This document shows, piece after piece, positions 1-5,277 of a stretch of DNA of 5,277 nt. The stretch covers positions 1 through 5,277 of the forward strand of contig JAHQWY010000268.1 in assembly GCA_029856445.1 (NCBI GenBank), in the 5' to 3' direction. Each line of letters opens with the position of its first letter. Position 1 is the stretch's first letter. The position numbers and the translations under genes were made by a program. The DNA comes from Promethearchaeia archaeon (GTDB taxonomy: Archaea; Asgardarchaeota; Lokiarchaeia; Sigyniarchaeales; SOKP01). Below the pieces are notes generated by a model. That model saw only the letters and a program-made list of their open reading frames with translations, was not told the origin of the DNA and ran no database searches.

Positions 1-1364
1 ATCAGATTTCTTTAAATGATGAGGGCAAAAAATATGTAAAGATTGGATTACCTGAACGTCAGTTATTAAACATAATACTTAAAGAAGGGATTAAAGAAAT
101 TACTTTAGATGAGCTATTAAAAAAATCAAATCTAGATCGTGATATATTCTATATAGGAATTTCAAATTTAAAGAAGAAAAGATGGATAAGCCAAAGTAAG
201 GCTACAGGGGAGAATAAAATATTTCTTATTGCAGAAGATTTTCCTCAAACTGATTTAGAAAAAGTGTTAAAAAAATTTGAAGAGAATAACATTTTGGACT
301 ATTCCAAATTACCTAAGAATGAAATAAATCTTATAGATATTTTAAATAAAAGAAAATTAATTGAAAGAAAACGTAAAACAAATCGTATCTTGTATTTAAC
401 TGATGCTGGTAAAAGTATTGCTGTTTCTAAGATTAAAGAATTAACTCAAGTGAGTAAGATCACTTCTGAGATGTTAAGTTCTGGAACGTGGAAAAATTAT
501 GATTTAAAACCTTTTGATGTAACTAAACCAGGTCCATTATTAAAAGCGGGAAAGATTCATCCTTTAATTAATCTAATCAATGAAATAAGAGAAGTTTTCT
601 TATCAATGGGTTTTACTGAAATAAGAGGACCCATTATTGAAAGCGCCTTTTATAATTTTGATGCTTTATTTCAACCTCAAGATCACCCCGCTCGTGAAAT
701 GCAGGACACTTTTTATTTAAATAGACCGATGGAAGCTAATTTGCCAGAAAAAGATAGGGTTTTAGCTGTACAAGAAACTCATGAAAATGGGGGTGATTCA
801 GGATCTTCTGGATGGGGATATGCGTGGGATATTAATACTGCTAAAAAAACAGTTTTAAGAACTCATACCACCGCAACTACAATGCGTAGATTGGCTCAGT
901 TTTATAGAAACAATGAAAAAGTGCCAGTAAAAGTATTTTGTGTTGATAGGGCATTTCGAAATGAAAAAGTTGATAAAACCCATCTAGCCGAATTTACTCA
1001 AATAGAAGGAATTGTGATTGATGATAACGTTACTTTATGTGACCTTATTGGATTACTATCTGAATTTTATCGTAAAATGGGTTTCAAAAAGATAGTTACA
1101 AGACCAGGTTTTTTTCCGTATACTGAACCAAGTATGGAAGTTTCTGTATATTATGATAAACTAGACGAATGGCTAGAGATGGGAGGATCAGGGATATTTC
1201 GACCAGAAGTTACTTATCCATGGGGCGTAAAAGAACCTACACGCGTTTTAGCGTGGGGTCAAGGTCTTGAAAGAATTGCCATGCTTTATTATGGTCGGAA
1301 AGATATGAGAGATTTTTATATTAATCCAATCGATTGGTTAAGACAACAGTCATATCTTAAATAA
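1..1364 (+). CDS. pheS: Phenylalanyl-tRNA synthetase alpha subunit, archaeal type (5' partial)
   Basis: This is the catalytic alpha chain of the cytoplasmic (alpha-beta)2 enzyme that attaches phenylalanine to tRNA-Phe using ATP. The frame is open from position 3, and 453 residues are visible. Compared with the usual archaeal length of about 500, some 40-60 N-terminal residues lie outside the window. The first ~130 visible residues are lysine-rich winged-helix segments, including LNDEGKKY and GLPERQLL, which mark the archaeal/eukaryotic lineage. The class II synthetase core follows. The motif 1 region starts at GFTEIRGP (609-632) and runs into FQPQDHPAREMQDTFY (669-716). Motif 2 has R, F, R and E at 948, 954, 957 and 963, followed by THLAEFTQIEG (978-1010). 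Motif 3 is GQGLERIAM (1257-1283). A GTG at 264 could be taken for a start, but the family similarity continues upstream, so it is an internal valine codon. It is followed closely by pheT, the partner subunit, in an evident operon. Family assignment is near certain. Confidence 0.97.
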   Translation, partial: QISLNDEGKKYVKIGLPERQLLNIILKEGIKEITLDELLKKSNLDRDIFYIGISNLKKKRWISQSKATGENKIFLIAEDFPQTDLEKVLKKFEENNILDYSKLPKNEINLIDILNKRKLIERKRKTNRILYLTDAGKSIAVSKIKELTQVSKITSEMLSSGTWKNYDLKPFDVTKPGPLLKAGKIHPLINLINEIREVFLSMGFTEIRGPIIESAFYNFDALFQPQDHPAREMQDTFYLNRPMEANLPEKDRVLAVQETHENGGDSGSSGWGYAWDINTAKKTVLRTHTTATTMRRLAQFYRNNEKVPVKVFCVDRAFRNEKVDKTHLAEFTQIEGIVIDDNVTLCDLIGLLSEFYRKMGFKKIVTRPGFFPYTEPSMEVSVYYDKLDEWLEMGGSGIFRPEVTYPWGVKEPTRVLAWGQGLERIAMLYYGRKDMRDFYINPIDWLRQQSYLK

Positions 1365-1370
1365 GGTGGT
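1363..1370 (+). promoter_or_regulatory. Ribosome binding site deciding the pheT start
   Basis: The sequence AAGGTGGT overlaps the pheS stop codon and contains GGTG, which can pair with the anti-Shine-Dalgarno end of 16S rRNA. It lies about 5 bases before the GTG at 1375 and overlaps the in-frame GTG at 1366. A start at 1366 would bury the site inside the gene, so 1375 is preferred. The position also suggests that pheT translation is coupled to termination of pheS. Confidence 0.6.
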
Positions 1371-1374
1371 TAAT

Positions 1375-3051
1375 GTGCCTACAATTGAATTAAAAATTGA
1401 AAGATTAGAAAGATTAGTCGGAAAAAAATTAGATATGAAAGAATTAGAATATGATCTACAATGGATTAGTTTAGATTTAGAGGATATAAATGAGGAAGAA
1501 CAAAAAATAAAAGTTGAATATAGTCCTAATAGACCTGATTTTTCTAGTCCTGAAGGCATTGCAAGAGCTCTTAAGGGATATTACGAAATTGAGGTAGGTC
1601 TCCCCTCTTTTGATGTAATTCCTGGGGACATAGGTCTGAATGTAGATCCTAGCGTAAAAAAGGTTCGACCGTATATAGTCTGTGGCGTTATTCGTGGTAT
1701 TGATTTAGATGAAGATGAAGTTGCTACTCTAATGAATATCCAAGAACACTTACATTGGGCAGTTGGGAGAGATAGAAAAAAAGTGGCAATAGGAGTTCAT
1801 GATCTTGATAGAATCGTTCCTCCATATAGGTATACTGCGGTAAAACCTGATTCAGTAAGTTTTGTACCTTTACATGGTGATGGATATCCAATGAATTTAG
1901 AAGAGATATTATTATTACATGAAAAAGGGATTGAATATGCTCATATTTTAGAAGGTAAGGAAGTATATCCAATTATTTTTGATAGTAATAATGAAGTTCT
2001 ATCCTTTCCACCTGTTATAAATGGAGAATTAACGACAGTTACAGATGATACAAAAAATTTATTTTTAGATTTAACAGGTACAGATTTTAATGCAATAAAC
2101 TTAGCTTTAAATATCCTATCTACGACGTTAGCCGATATGGGGGCAAAATTAGAGACCGTTAAAGTAAAATATGAAGGAGAAAATGAAATAATCACACCTA
2201 ATTTGGAACCAAAAAACTGGGAAGTTAATTTTGAATATATTAATAATGTTATTGGCTTAAAATTATCAATTTCAGAAATGATACAATGTTTTAGAAAAGT
2301 TAGAATGGATGCTACCAAATCTAAAAAGAAGGGATACTTAGATGTTTTAGTACCTGCTTATAGAGGCGATATAATACATCCAGTTGACTTTACTGAGGAA
2401 TGTGCTATTGGTTATGGCTACTATAATTTACCTCTTACAATTCACGAAGGGGGTATAGGGCAATATCATCCAATACAAGACTATTCGAATAGGATTAGAA
2501 AGATTATGATTGGGGCGGGATATTTGGAGGTGATTAATTTCATTCTTGCTAGTTCAGAAAAACAATTTAACTATATGAGACAAGATTTTGAGACAGGGGA
2601 AATTGTTGAAATTGCTAATCCCGTCTCAAAGGAGTATAATACTACTAGGACAATGATAGTACCCAAATTAATGGATACTTTGCTTCTAAATCGTTCTGAA
2701 GAAAAACCTATTAGAATATTTGAAGTTGGTGATGTTATCTTATTATCAAAAAAAGAAGAGACAGGAACTAAAAGAAAAGTTCATTTATCTGCTGTTTCCT
2801 ATCATGAAGATTCAGATTATACTGAAATAAAATCTTCTCTAGACTTTTTAATGACTTCACTTGGATACTACGACGATTATGAAATAAAACCAGGGAAAAA
2901 TCCAAGCTACATAGATGGTCGATATGGGGTAATTTATTTAAATGATTTGGTTATTGGCGAAATTGGCGAGCTACATCCAGAAGTTTTGTTAAATTTTAGA
3001 TTAGAGTTTCCCGTTTCGGCATTTGAATTAAATATAGAACATTTTTTTTAA
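1375..3051 (+). CDS. pheT: Phenylalanyl-tRNA synthetase beta subunit, archaeal type
   Basis: This is the beta chain of PheRS, which completes the enzyme and carries the B3/B4 editing domain that in this family hydrolyses mischarged Tyr-tRNA-Phe. From GTG 1375 it is 558 residues, typical of the archaeal form; the usual bacterial form is about 800 with extra N-terminal and anticodon-binding domains, absent here. The B1-like N-terminus carries SPNRPDFSSPEGIARAL (residues ~50-66). The B3/B4 region (about 95-270) includes GRDRKKVAIGVHDLD (131-145), a signature of the archaeal/eukaryotic lineage. B5 (about 280-355) contains AYRGDIIHPVDFTEE, with acidic residues where the family binds metal. The last ~200 residues form the non-catalytic synthetase-like fold. 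I chose GTG 1375 over GTG 1366 because it gives MPTIEL, as archaeal homologues begin, and places the GGTG site correctly. The protein ends His-Phe-Phe, with the last codons lying in a T8 run. It sits 10 bases after pheS. Confidence 0.96.
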   Translation: MPTIELKIERLERLVGKKLDMKELEYDLQWISLDLEDINEEEQKIKVEYSPNRPDFSSPEGIARALKGYYEIEVGLPSFDVIPGDIGLNVDPSVKKVRPYIVCGVIRGIDLDEDEVATLMNIQEHLHWAVGRDRKKVAIGVHDLDRIVPPYRYTAVKPDSVSFVPLHGDGYPMNLEEILLLHEKGIEYAHILEGKEVYPIIFDSNNEVLSFPPVINGELTTVTDDTKNLFLDLTGTDFNAINLALNILSTTLADMGAKLETVKVKYEGENEIITPNLEPKNWEVNFEYINNVIGLKLSISEMIQCFRKVRMDATKSKKKGYLDVLVPAYRGDIIHPVDFTEECAIGYGYYNLPLTIHEGGIGQYHPIQDYSNRIRKIMIGAGYLEVINFILASSEKQFNYMRQDFETGEIVEIANPVSKEYNTTRTMIVPKLMDTLLLNRSEEKPIRIFEVGDVILLSKKEETGTKRKVHLSAVSYHEDSDYTEIKSSLDFLMTSLGYYDDYEIKPGKNPSYIDGRYGVIYLNDLVIGEIGELHPEVLLNFRLEFPVSAFELNIEHFF

Positions 3052-3091
3052 TATTGATTAATTACAAATTATTTATATTTTAAATTTTAAT
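3042..3091 (+). other. pheT-pheA spacer with a T8 tract
   Basis: A run of eight T (3042-3049) covers the last codons and stop of pheT, followed by an almost pure A/T spacer to pheA. Oligo-T tracts are typical archaeal transcription terminators, so this could be a partial terminator between the PheRS genes and pheA. The spacer holds a TATA-like TTTATATTT (3072-3080) and a tandem pair ATTTTAA (3077-3083 and 3084-3090). The TATA-like element lies too close to the pheA ATG (centre about 16 bases upstream) for the usual ~26-base distance to a start site ahead of the gene. No Shine-Dalgarno sequence is visible. Whether pheA has its own promoter or is reached by readthrough is not settled. Confidence 0.35.
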
Positions 3092-4192
3092 ATGAACGAT
3101 CAAAATAGGCTGAAGAAAGAATTAAGAGATTTAAGGGAAGAAATCGATAAAGTTGATGATACAATTGTAGAACTACTAAACAAACGTGGAAATATTGTAA
3201 TTAAAATAGGAGAATTAAAAGATAAACTTAATATGAAAGTTCTCCAACCACAAAGGGAAAAGGAAGTTATTGAAAGATTGAAAAATAAATCTACTATTTT
3301 CAGAAATTCTAGCATAGAAGCAATTTGGAAAGAAATAATGAGTGCAAGTAAAGTAATTCAAGGCATGATAAATAAAGTTGGATATCTAGGACCAAAAGGA
3401 ACCTTTACACATCAAGCTGCTTTAGAATATTTCCCTAAAGCAGGATCCGAATTTATACATGCAAATAGTTCATTAGAGATCTTTGAAAATGTAGAAAAAG
3501 GATTAATTGATTTTGGAGTTATTCCCATTGAAAATAGCCTTCAAGGGACGGTTAGAGAAACACTAGACCTATTAATCGAGAAGAATCTCATCATATATGG
3601 AGAAATTGAGTTAAGAATTGTTCAAAATCTGATTTCTATGAAAAGCTCTGATTTGTCAAAAATTCAAACAATAATTTCTCATCCTCAGGCTTTTGCTCAA
3701 TGTAGGGTATGGATTAAAACAAATTTACCAAATGCAAGTTTGATTAGTGTTAATTCAACAGCAGAAGCTGTTTTAAGAGTTCAAGAATTAAATGATGAAT
3801 CTTGCGCTGCAATTGGAACTGAATTTTCAAGCCATATTCATGATTTAAAAATTCTAAGTTCTAATATTGAAGATACTCCATTAAATTTTACTAGATTTCT
3901 TATAATTTCAAAAAGGGAAAATGATCATAAAGAGGGAAAAATCAAAACTTCAGTAGTTTTTGTTACCAAGCATACTCCAGGAGCTTTATATAGAGTATTG
4001 AAAATTTTTGCGGAAGCAAATATTAATTTACTAAAAATTGAATCTCGTCCAAGACGAAGAGGACGTTGGGAGTACATCTTTCTTATGGATTTTGAAGGAG
4101 ACAAAGCTGAAGAGAAGGTTATAAAGATTATTGAAAAAATGAATGAAAATGTAATTTGGTATAAAATTTTAGGATCTTATCCTATGGTGTAG
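3092..4192 (+). CDS. pheA: Bifunctional chorismate mutase / prephenate dehydratase (P-protein) with ACT domain
   Basis: This enzyme turns chorismate into prephenate and then phenylpyruvate, the committed branch to phenylalanine. It has 366 residues, close to the length of bacterial P-proteins. Residues ~5-91 are an AroQ-type chorismate mutase helix bundle. By comparison with the E. coli enzyme the likely active-site residues are R15, R32, K43, R55, E56, S86 and Q90. Residues ~95-275 are prephenate dehydratase, opening with GYLGPKGTFTH (97-107), then IPIENS (144-149), SHPQAF (196-201) and the catalytic-type T267-R268-F269. Residues ~284-366 are an ACT domain with GALY (297-300) and ESRP (317-320), the phenylalanine-binding motifs, so feedback inhibition is expected. 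ATG 3092 is the only ATG before the domain; the frame closes upstream at a TAA at 3059. No Shine-Dalgarno sequence is seen. Many archaea keep mutase and dehydratase as separate proteins, so the fusion is notable. It directly follows the PheRS genes. Confidence 0.96.
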   Translation: MNDQNRLKKELRDLREEIDKVDDTIVELLNKRGNIVIKIGELKDKLNMKVLQPQREKEVIERLKNKSTIFRNSSIEAIWKEIMSASKVIQGMINKVGYLGPKGTFTHQAALEYFPKAGSEFIHANSSLEIFENVEKGLIDFGVIPIENSLQGTVRETLDLLIEKNLIIYGEIELRIVQNLISMKSSDLSKIQTIISHPQAFAQCRVWIKTNLPNASLISVNSTAEAVLRVQELNDESCAAIGTEFSSHIHDLKILSSNIEDTPLNFTRFLIISKRENDHKEGKIKTSVVFVTKHTPGALYRVLKIFAEANINLLKIESRPRRRGRWEYIFLMDFEGDKAEEKVIKIIEKMNENVIWYKILGSYPMV

Positions 4193-4214
4193 AATTAAAA
4201 AAGAGTATATCTAC

Positions 4215-4233
4215 TTTTTTTAGAAACTTTTTT
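4215..4233 (+). terminator. Oligo-T terminator after pheA
   Basis: A run of seven T (4215-4221) and a run of six T (4228-4233), separated by AGAAAC, start 22 bases after the pheA stop. Paired T-tracts without a strong GC hairpin are the usual form of archaeal intrinsic terminators. They lie in the loop of the 12-bp inverted repeat. The call rests on position and composition only. Confidence 0.5.
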
Positions 4234-4238
4234 ACTTA

Positions 4239-4257
4239 TTGAAATATATTATAATAT
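4239..4257 (+). promoter_or_regulatory. Candidate archaeal promoter (BRE/TATA) for rph
   Basis: TTGAAA (4239-4244), a purine-containing stretch that could act as BRE, runs directly into an alternating A/T block, ATATTATAATATA (4245-4257 region), that resembles a TATA box. A start site about 26 bases further on, near 4275, would give an untranslated leader of about 48 bases before the rph ATG. A second A/T block at 4287-4296 is an alternative and would give a very short leader. The background is so AT-rich that this is only a candidate. Confidence 0.3.
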
Positions 4258-4323
4258 ACTCTTTTCATAAAGAAATTTTTATTTTTATTAAATATTAGAC
4301 GAATAGAAATAGGTCTTTAATAG

Positions 4324-5040
4324 ATGGTCGGGAATATAAGGGTTGATGGACGAAAATTTAACGAAATTAGAAAAACTATTATAAAAAGGAATTTTCTTAA
4401 GTATCCAGAAGGATCTGTATTAATATCACAAGGAAGCACTAAAATTATTATAACTGCATCAATTATAGATACGGTACCAAGATTTTTAGTAGACACCGGA
4501 ACTGGTTGGATTACTGCCGAGTATTCAATGTTGCCAAGAGCCACACAAGTAAGAACTCAGAGGGATACTAATAGAGGTAGAGCTATGGAAATTCAAAGAC
4601 TAATAGGACGTAGTATGCGAGCTGCTTTTAATTATGAGAAACTTGGTGAAAGGACAATAAGGGTTGATTGTGATGTGATCCAAGCAGATGGCGGTACTAG
4701 ATGCGCTTCAATAACAGGAGCTTTTATAGCAGTATTTGATGCTTTGAATTATCTCTATAATGAACAATTAATTTATGATTTTCCCGATTATAAGGTAATG
4801 GCTGCAATTTCATTAGGTATAAAGGATGATCAGGTTTTACTTGATTTAAACTATGCTGAAGATTCCAAAGTTGACGTGGATTTTAATTTGGTTATGAATG
4901 AGAATTCTGAAATCATAGAAATTCAAGGAACTGCTGAAGGCGCTACTTTCACAAAAAATAAATTAGATGAAATAATGGAATTAGGAGAAAAGGGTATTAT
5001 GGATTTAATCAAAATTCAAAAAAAAGAATTAAATATCTAA
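4324..5040 (+). CDS. rph: RNase PH, bacterial-type phosphorolytic 3' exoribonuclease
   Basis: RNase PH removes 3' trailer nucleotides from tRNA precursors using phosphate and releasing nucleoside diphosphates; it normally acts as a ring-shaped hexamer. The protein is 238 residues, the same as E. coli RNase PH. It follows the bacterial family throughout: IRVDGR near the start (5-10), PEGSVLI (28-34), GWITAEYSMLPRAT (61-74), MEIQRLIGRSMRA (88-100), LGERTI and VDCDVIQADGGTR (107-126), ASITGA (128-133) and IQGTAEG near the C-terminus. R86, T125 and R126 match the phosphate-binding residues of the family; D180 and D186 match the catalytic aspartates. The segment between RAT and MEIQR is 13 residues rather than the 17 of B. 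subtilis. Archaeal exosome Rrp41 was considered, but EYSMLPRAT and the overall match favour true RNase PH, and no rrp4 or rrp42 is adjacent. ATG 4324 has a weak AGGT (4311-4314) upstream. It is set apart from pheA by 131 bases, so it probably has its own promoter. Confidence 0.94.
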   Translation: MVGNIRVDGRKFNEIRKTIIKRNFLKYPEGSVLISQGSTKIIITASIIDTVPRFLVDTGTGWITAEYSMLPRATQVRTQRDTNRGRAMEIQRLIGRSMRAAFNYEKLGERTIRVDCDVIQADGGTRCASITGAFIAVFDALNYLYNEQLIYDFPDYKVMAAISLGIKDDQVLLDLNYAEDSKVDVDFNLVMNENSEIIEIQGTAEGATFTKNKLDEIMELGEKGIMDLIKIQKKELNI

Positions 5041-5043
5041 ATA

Positions 5044-5074
5044 GAGATGTGTCTCATTTTTTTGAAAGTTTTTT
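5044..5074 (+). terminator. Oligo-T terminator after rph
   Basis: A small stem, GAGA (5044-5047) pairing with TCTC (5052-5055) over a TGTG loop, is followed one base later by seven T (5057-5063), and then by six T (5069-5074). The octamer TTTTTTGA occurs twice, ending each T-tract. The 4-bp stem alone is too weak for a bacterial hairpin terminator, but the tandem T-tracts fit archaeal termination between convergent genes. Confidence 0.5.
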
Positions 5075-5089
5075 GAAGTTAATTTTAAT

Positions 5090-5277
5090 TTAATGTGCTT
5101 CTATACCTAATTGTTCTGGATGTGCTCGAAAATAATCAACGCCATCTTTTATAATGTCTATAATTGATCTTACAGGCCTCCATCCAGTTTCCTTGAAGAT
5201 TTTATCATTTCTTCCGATAAGTAATGGGACTTCACTTGGCCGCAATCGTTTGGGATCAACATATACTTTAACAGAAA
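5090..5277 (-). CDS. C-terminal end of a nucleotide-sugar dehydratase/epimerase, GDP-mannose 4,6-dehydratase-like (partial)
   Basis: Reading the - strand from 5275 down to the TAA at 5092-5090 gives 61 residues with no stop; the rest lies beyond the window. The piece VDPKRLRPSEVPLLIG followed by DKIFKETGWRP is the C-terminal signature of extended short-chain dehydrogenases acting on nucleotide sugars, in particular GDP-mannose 4,6-dehydratase and GDP-6-deoxy-4-keto-mannose reductase. In these families the RPSEV segment helps hold the nucleotide, and the GW+P segment precedes a final amphipathic helix, here IIDIIKDGVDYFRAH. The N-terminal NAD(P)-binding Rossmann fold and the catalytic Tyr-x-x-x-Lys cannot be seen, so the exact substrate is uncertain. 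The protein likely acts in the cytoplasm in deoxysugar supply for surface glycans. It converges on rph. A T8 run on the - strand at 5025-5018, inside the end of rph, could serve as its terminator. Confidence 0.8.
   Translation of the reverse strand, partial: SVKVYVDPKRLRPSEVPLLIGRNDKIFKETGWRPVRSIIDIIKDGVDYFRAHPEQLGIEAH

Larger units (their letters stand above)
4199..4265. repeat. 12-bp perfect inverted repeat in the pheA-rph spacer
   Basis: The left arm AAAAGAGTATAT (4199-4210) is exactly complementary to the right arm ATATACTCTTTT (4254-4265), with 43 bases between. The pairing does not extend at either end. The left arm starts 6 bases after the pheA stop, and the right arm overlaps the candidate TATA region of rph. 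It could form a stem closing the T-rich loop at the 3' end of pheA mRNA, or serve as a widely spaced operator. AT-rich sequence makes short repeats common, but a 12-bp perfect match including GAGTATA is more than trivial. Function is unknown. Confidence 0.5.

Noticed and set aside
264..266. GTG as the start of pheS
   Set aside because: The frame is open upstream to the window edge and encodes family-typical sequence (LNDEGKKY, GLPERQLL), so this GTG is an internal valine codon.
1366..1368. GTG at 1366 as the start of pheT
   Set aside because: It overlaps the GGTG ribosome binding site and adds three residues before the MPTIEL start seen in archaeal homologues; GTG 1375 fits both better. Not excluded absolutely.
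1350..1972. Shorter - strand open frames at 1350-1559 and 1724-1972
   Set aside because: Both are antisense to pheT coding sequence and show no family motifs; treated as chance open frames.
1941..2318. 125-codon open frame on the - strand inside pheT
   Set aside because: It lies wholly antisense to well-conserved pheT, has no recognisable domain, and its serine/phenylalanine/isoleucine-rich composition is what the complement of this AT-rich gene gives.
3100..3315. - strand open frame opposite the chorismate mutase domain
   Set aside because: Its Ser/Leu/Phe-rich sequence is the complement of a Lys/Glu-rich helix bundle and looks falsely membrane-like; no independent support.
4239..4255. Bacterial sigma-70 promoter TTGAAA ... 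TATAAT
   Set aside because: The two hexamers are separated by only 5 bases rather than about 17, and no alternative -35 lies at the right distance from TATAAT.
4317..4544. - strand open frame opposite the start of rph
   Set aside because: It is antisense to the conserved N-terminal half of RNase PH and has no recognisable motif.
4324..5040. Archaeal exosome subunit Rrp41
   Set aside because: The motif EYSMLPRAT, the 238-residue length and the full-length agreement with bacterial RNase PH favour Rph; no exosome partner genes are adjacent.
1..5277. tRNA, rRNA, CRISPR array, insertion sequence, toxin-antitoxin or defence system
   Set aside because: No cloverleaf, repeat-spacer array, transposase, terminal repeats or defence-type protein was seen; the intergenic spaces are all shorter than 135 bases.

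Overview
This window is AT-rich (roughly 30% G+C by eye) and carries five genes: four complete or nearly complete housekeeping or biosynthetic genes on the + strand, and the tail of a fifth on the - strand. The two subunits of phenylalanyl-tRNA synthetase are clearly of the archaeal/eukaryotic lineage: an alpha chain with N-terminal winged-helix domains and a short beta chain of about 558 residues. The most natural host is therefore an AT-rich archaeon. Two other genes look bacterial in style: a fused chorismate mutase-prephenate dehydratase (P-protein) and a standard bacterial-type RNase PH. This mixture would fit an archaeal lineage that has taken up many bacterial genes (Asgard archaea are one candidate). 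Some spirochaetes also carry archaeal-type PheRS, so a bacterium cannot be excluded from this window alone.

Layout: positions 1-1364 hold pheS, cut at its 5' end by the window edge and open from the first codon. pheT follows at 1375-3051, only 10 bases after the pheS stop, with its ribosome binding site overlapping that stop. After a 40-base AT-only-looking spacer comes pheA (3092-4192). A 131-base spacer with T-tracts, a 12-bp inverted repeat and a candidate TATA region separates it from rph (4324-5040). A 49-base spacer with oligo-T tracts separates rph from a convergent gene at 5090-5277 on the - strand. That gene is the C-terminal end of a nucleotide-sugar epimerase/dehydratase of the GDP-mannose 4,6-dehydratase type.

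How the genes fit together: pheS and pheT encode the enzyme that charges tRNA-Phe. pheA, directly downstream, encodes the enzyme that makes the phenylalanine precursor phenylpyruvate from chorismate, with a C-terminal ACT domain for feedback control by phenylalanine. Supply and use of one amino acid therefore sit side by side and may be co-transcribed. RNase PH trims tRNA 3' ends, so three of the five genes concern tRNA maturation or charging. The terminal sugar-nucleotide gene looks like the start of an unrelated cell-surface glycan region.

I see no rRNA, tRNA, CRISPR, insertion sequence or phage feature, and no stretch longer than 300 bases without a gene. I did not find a convincing novel system. 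The points worth checking are the bacterial-type genes beside archaeal-type PheRS, a shortened loop in RNase PH, and the structure of the pheA-rph and pheT-pheA spacers.
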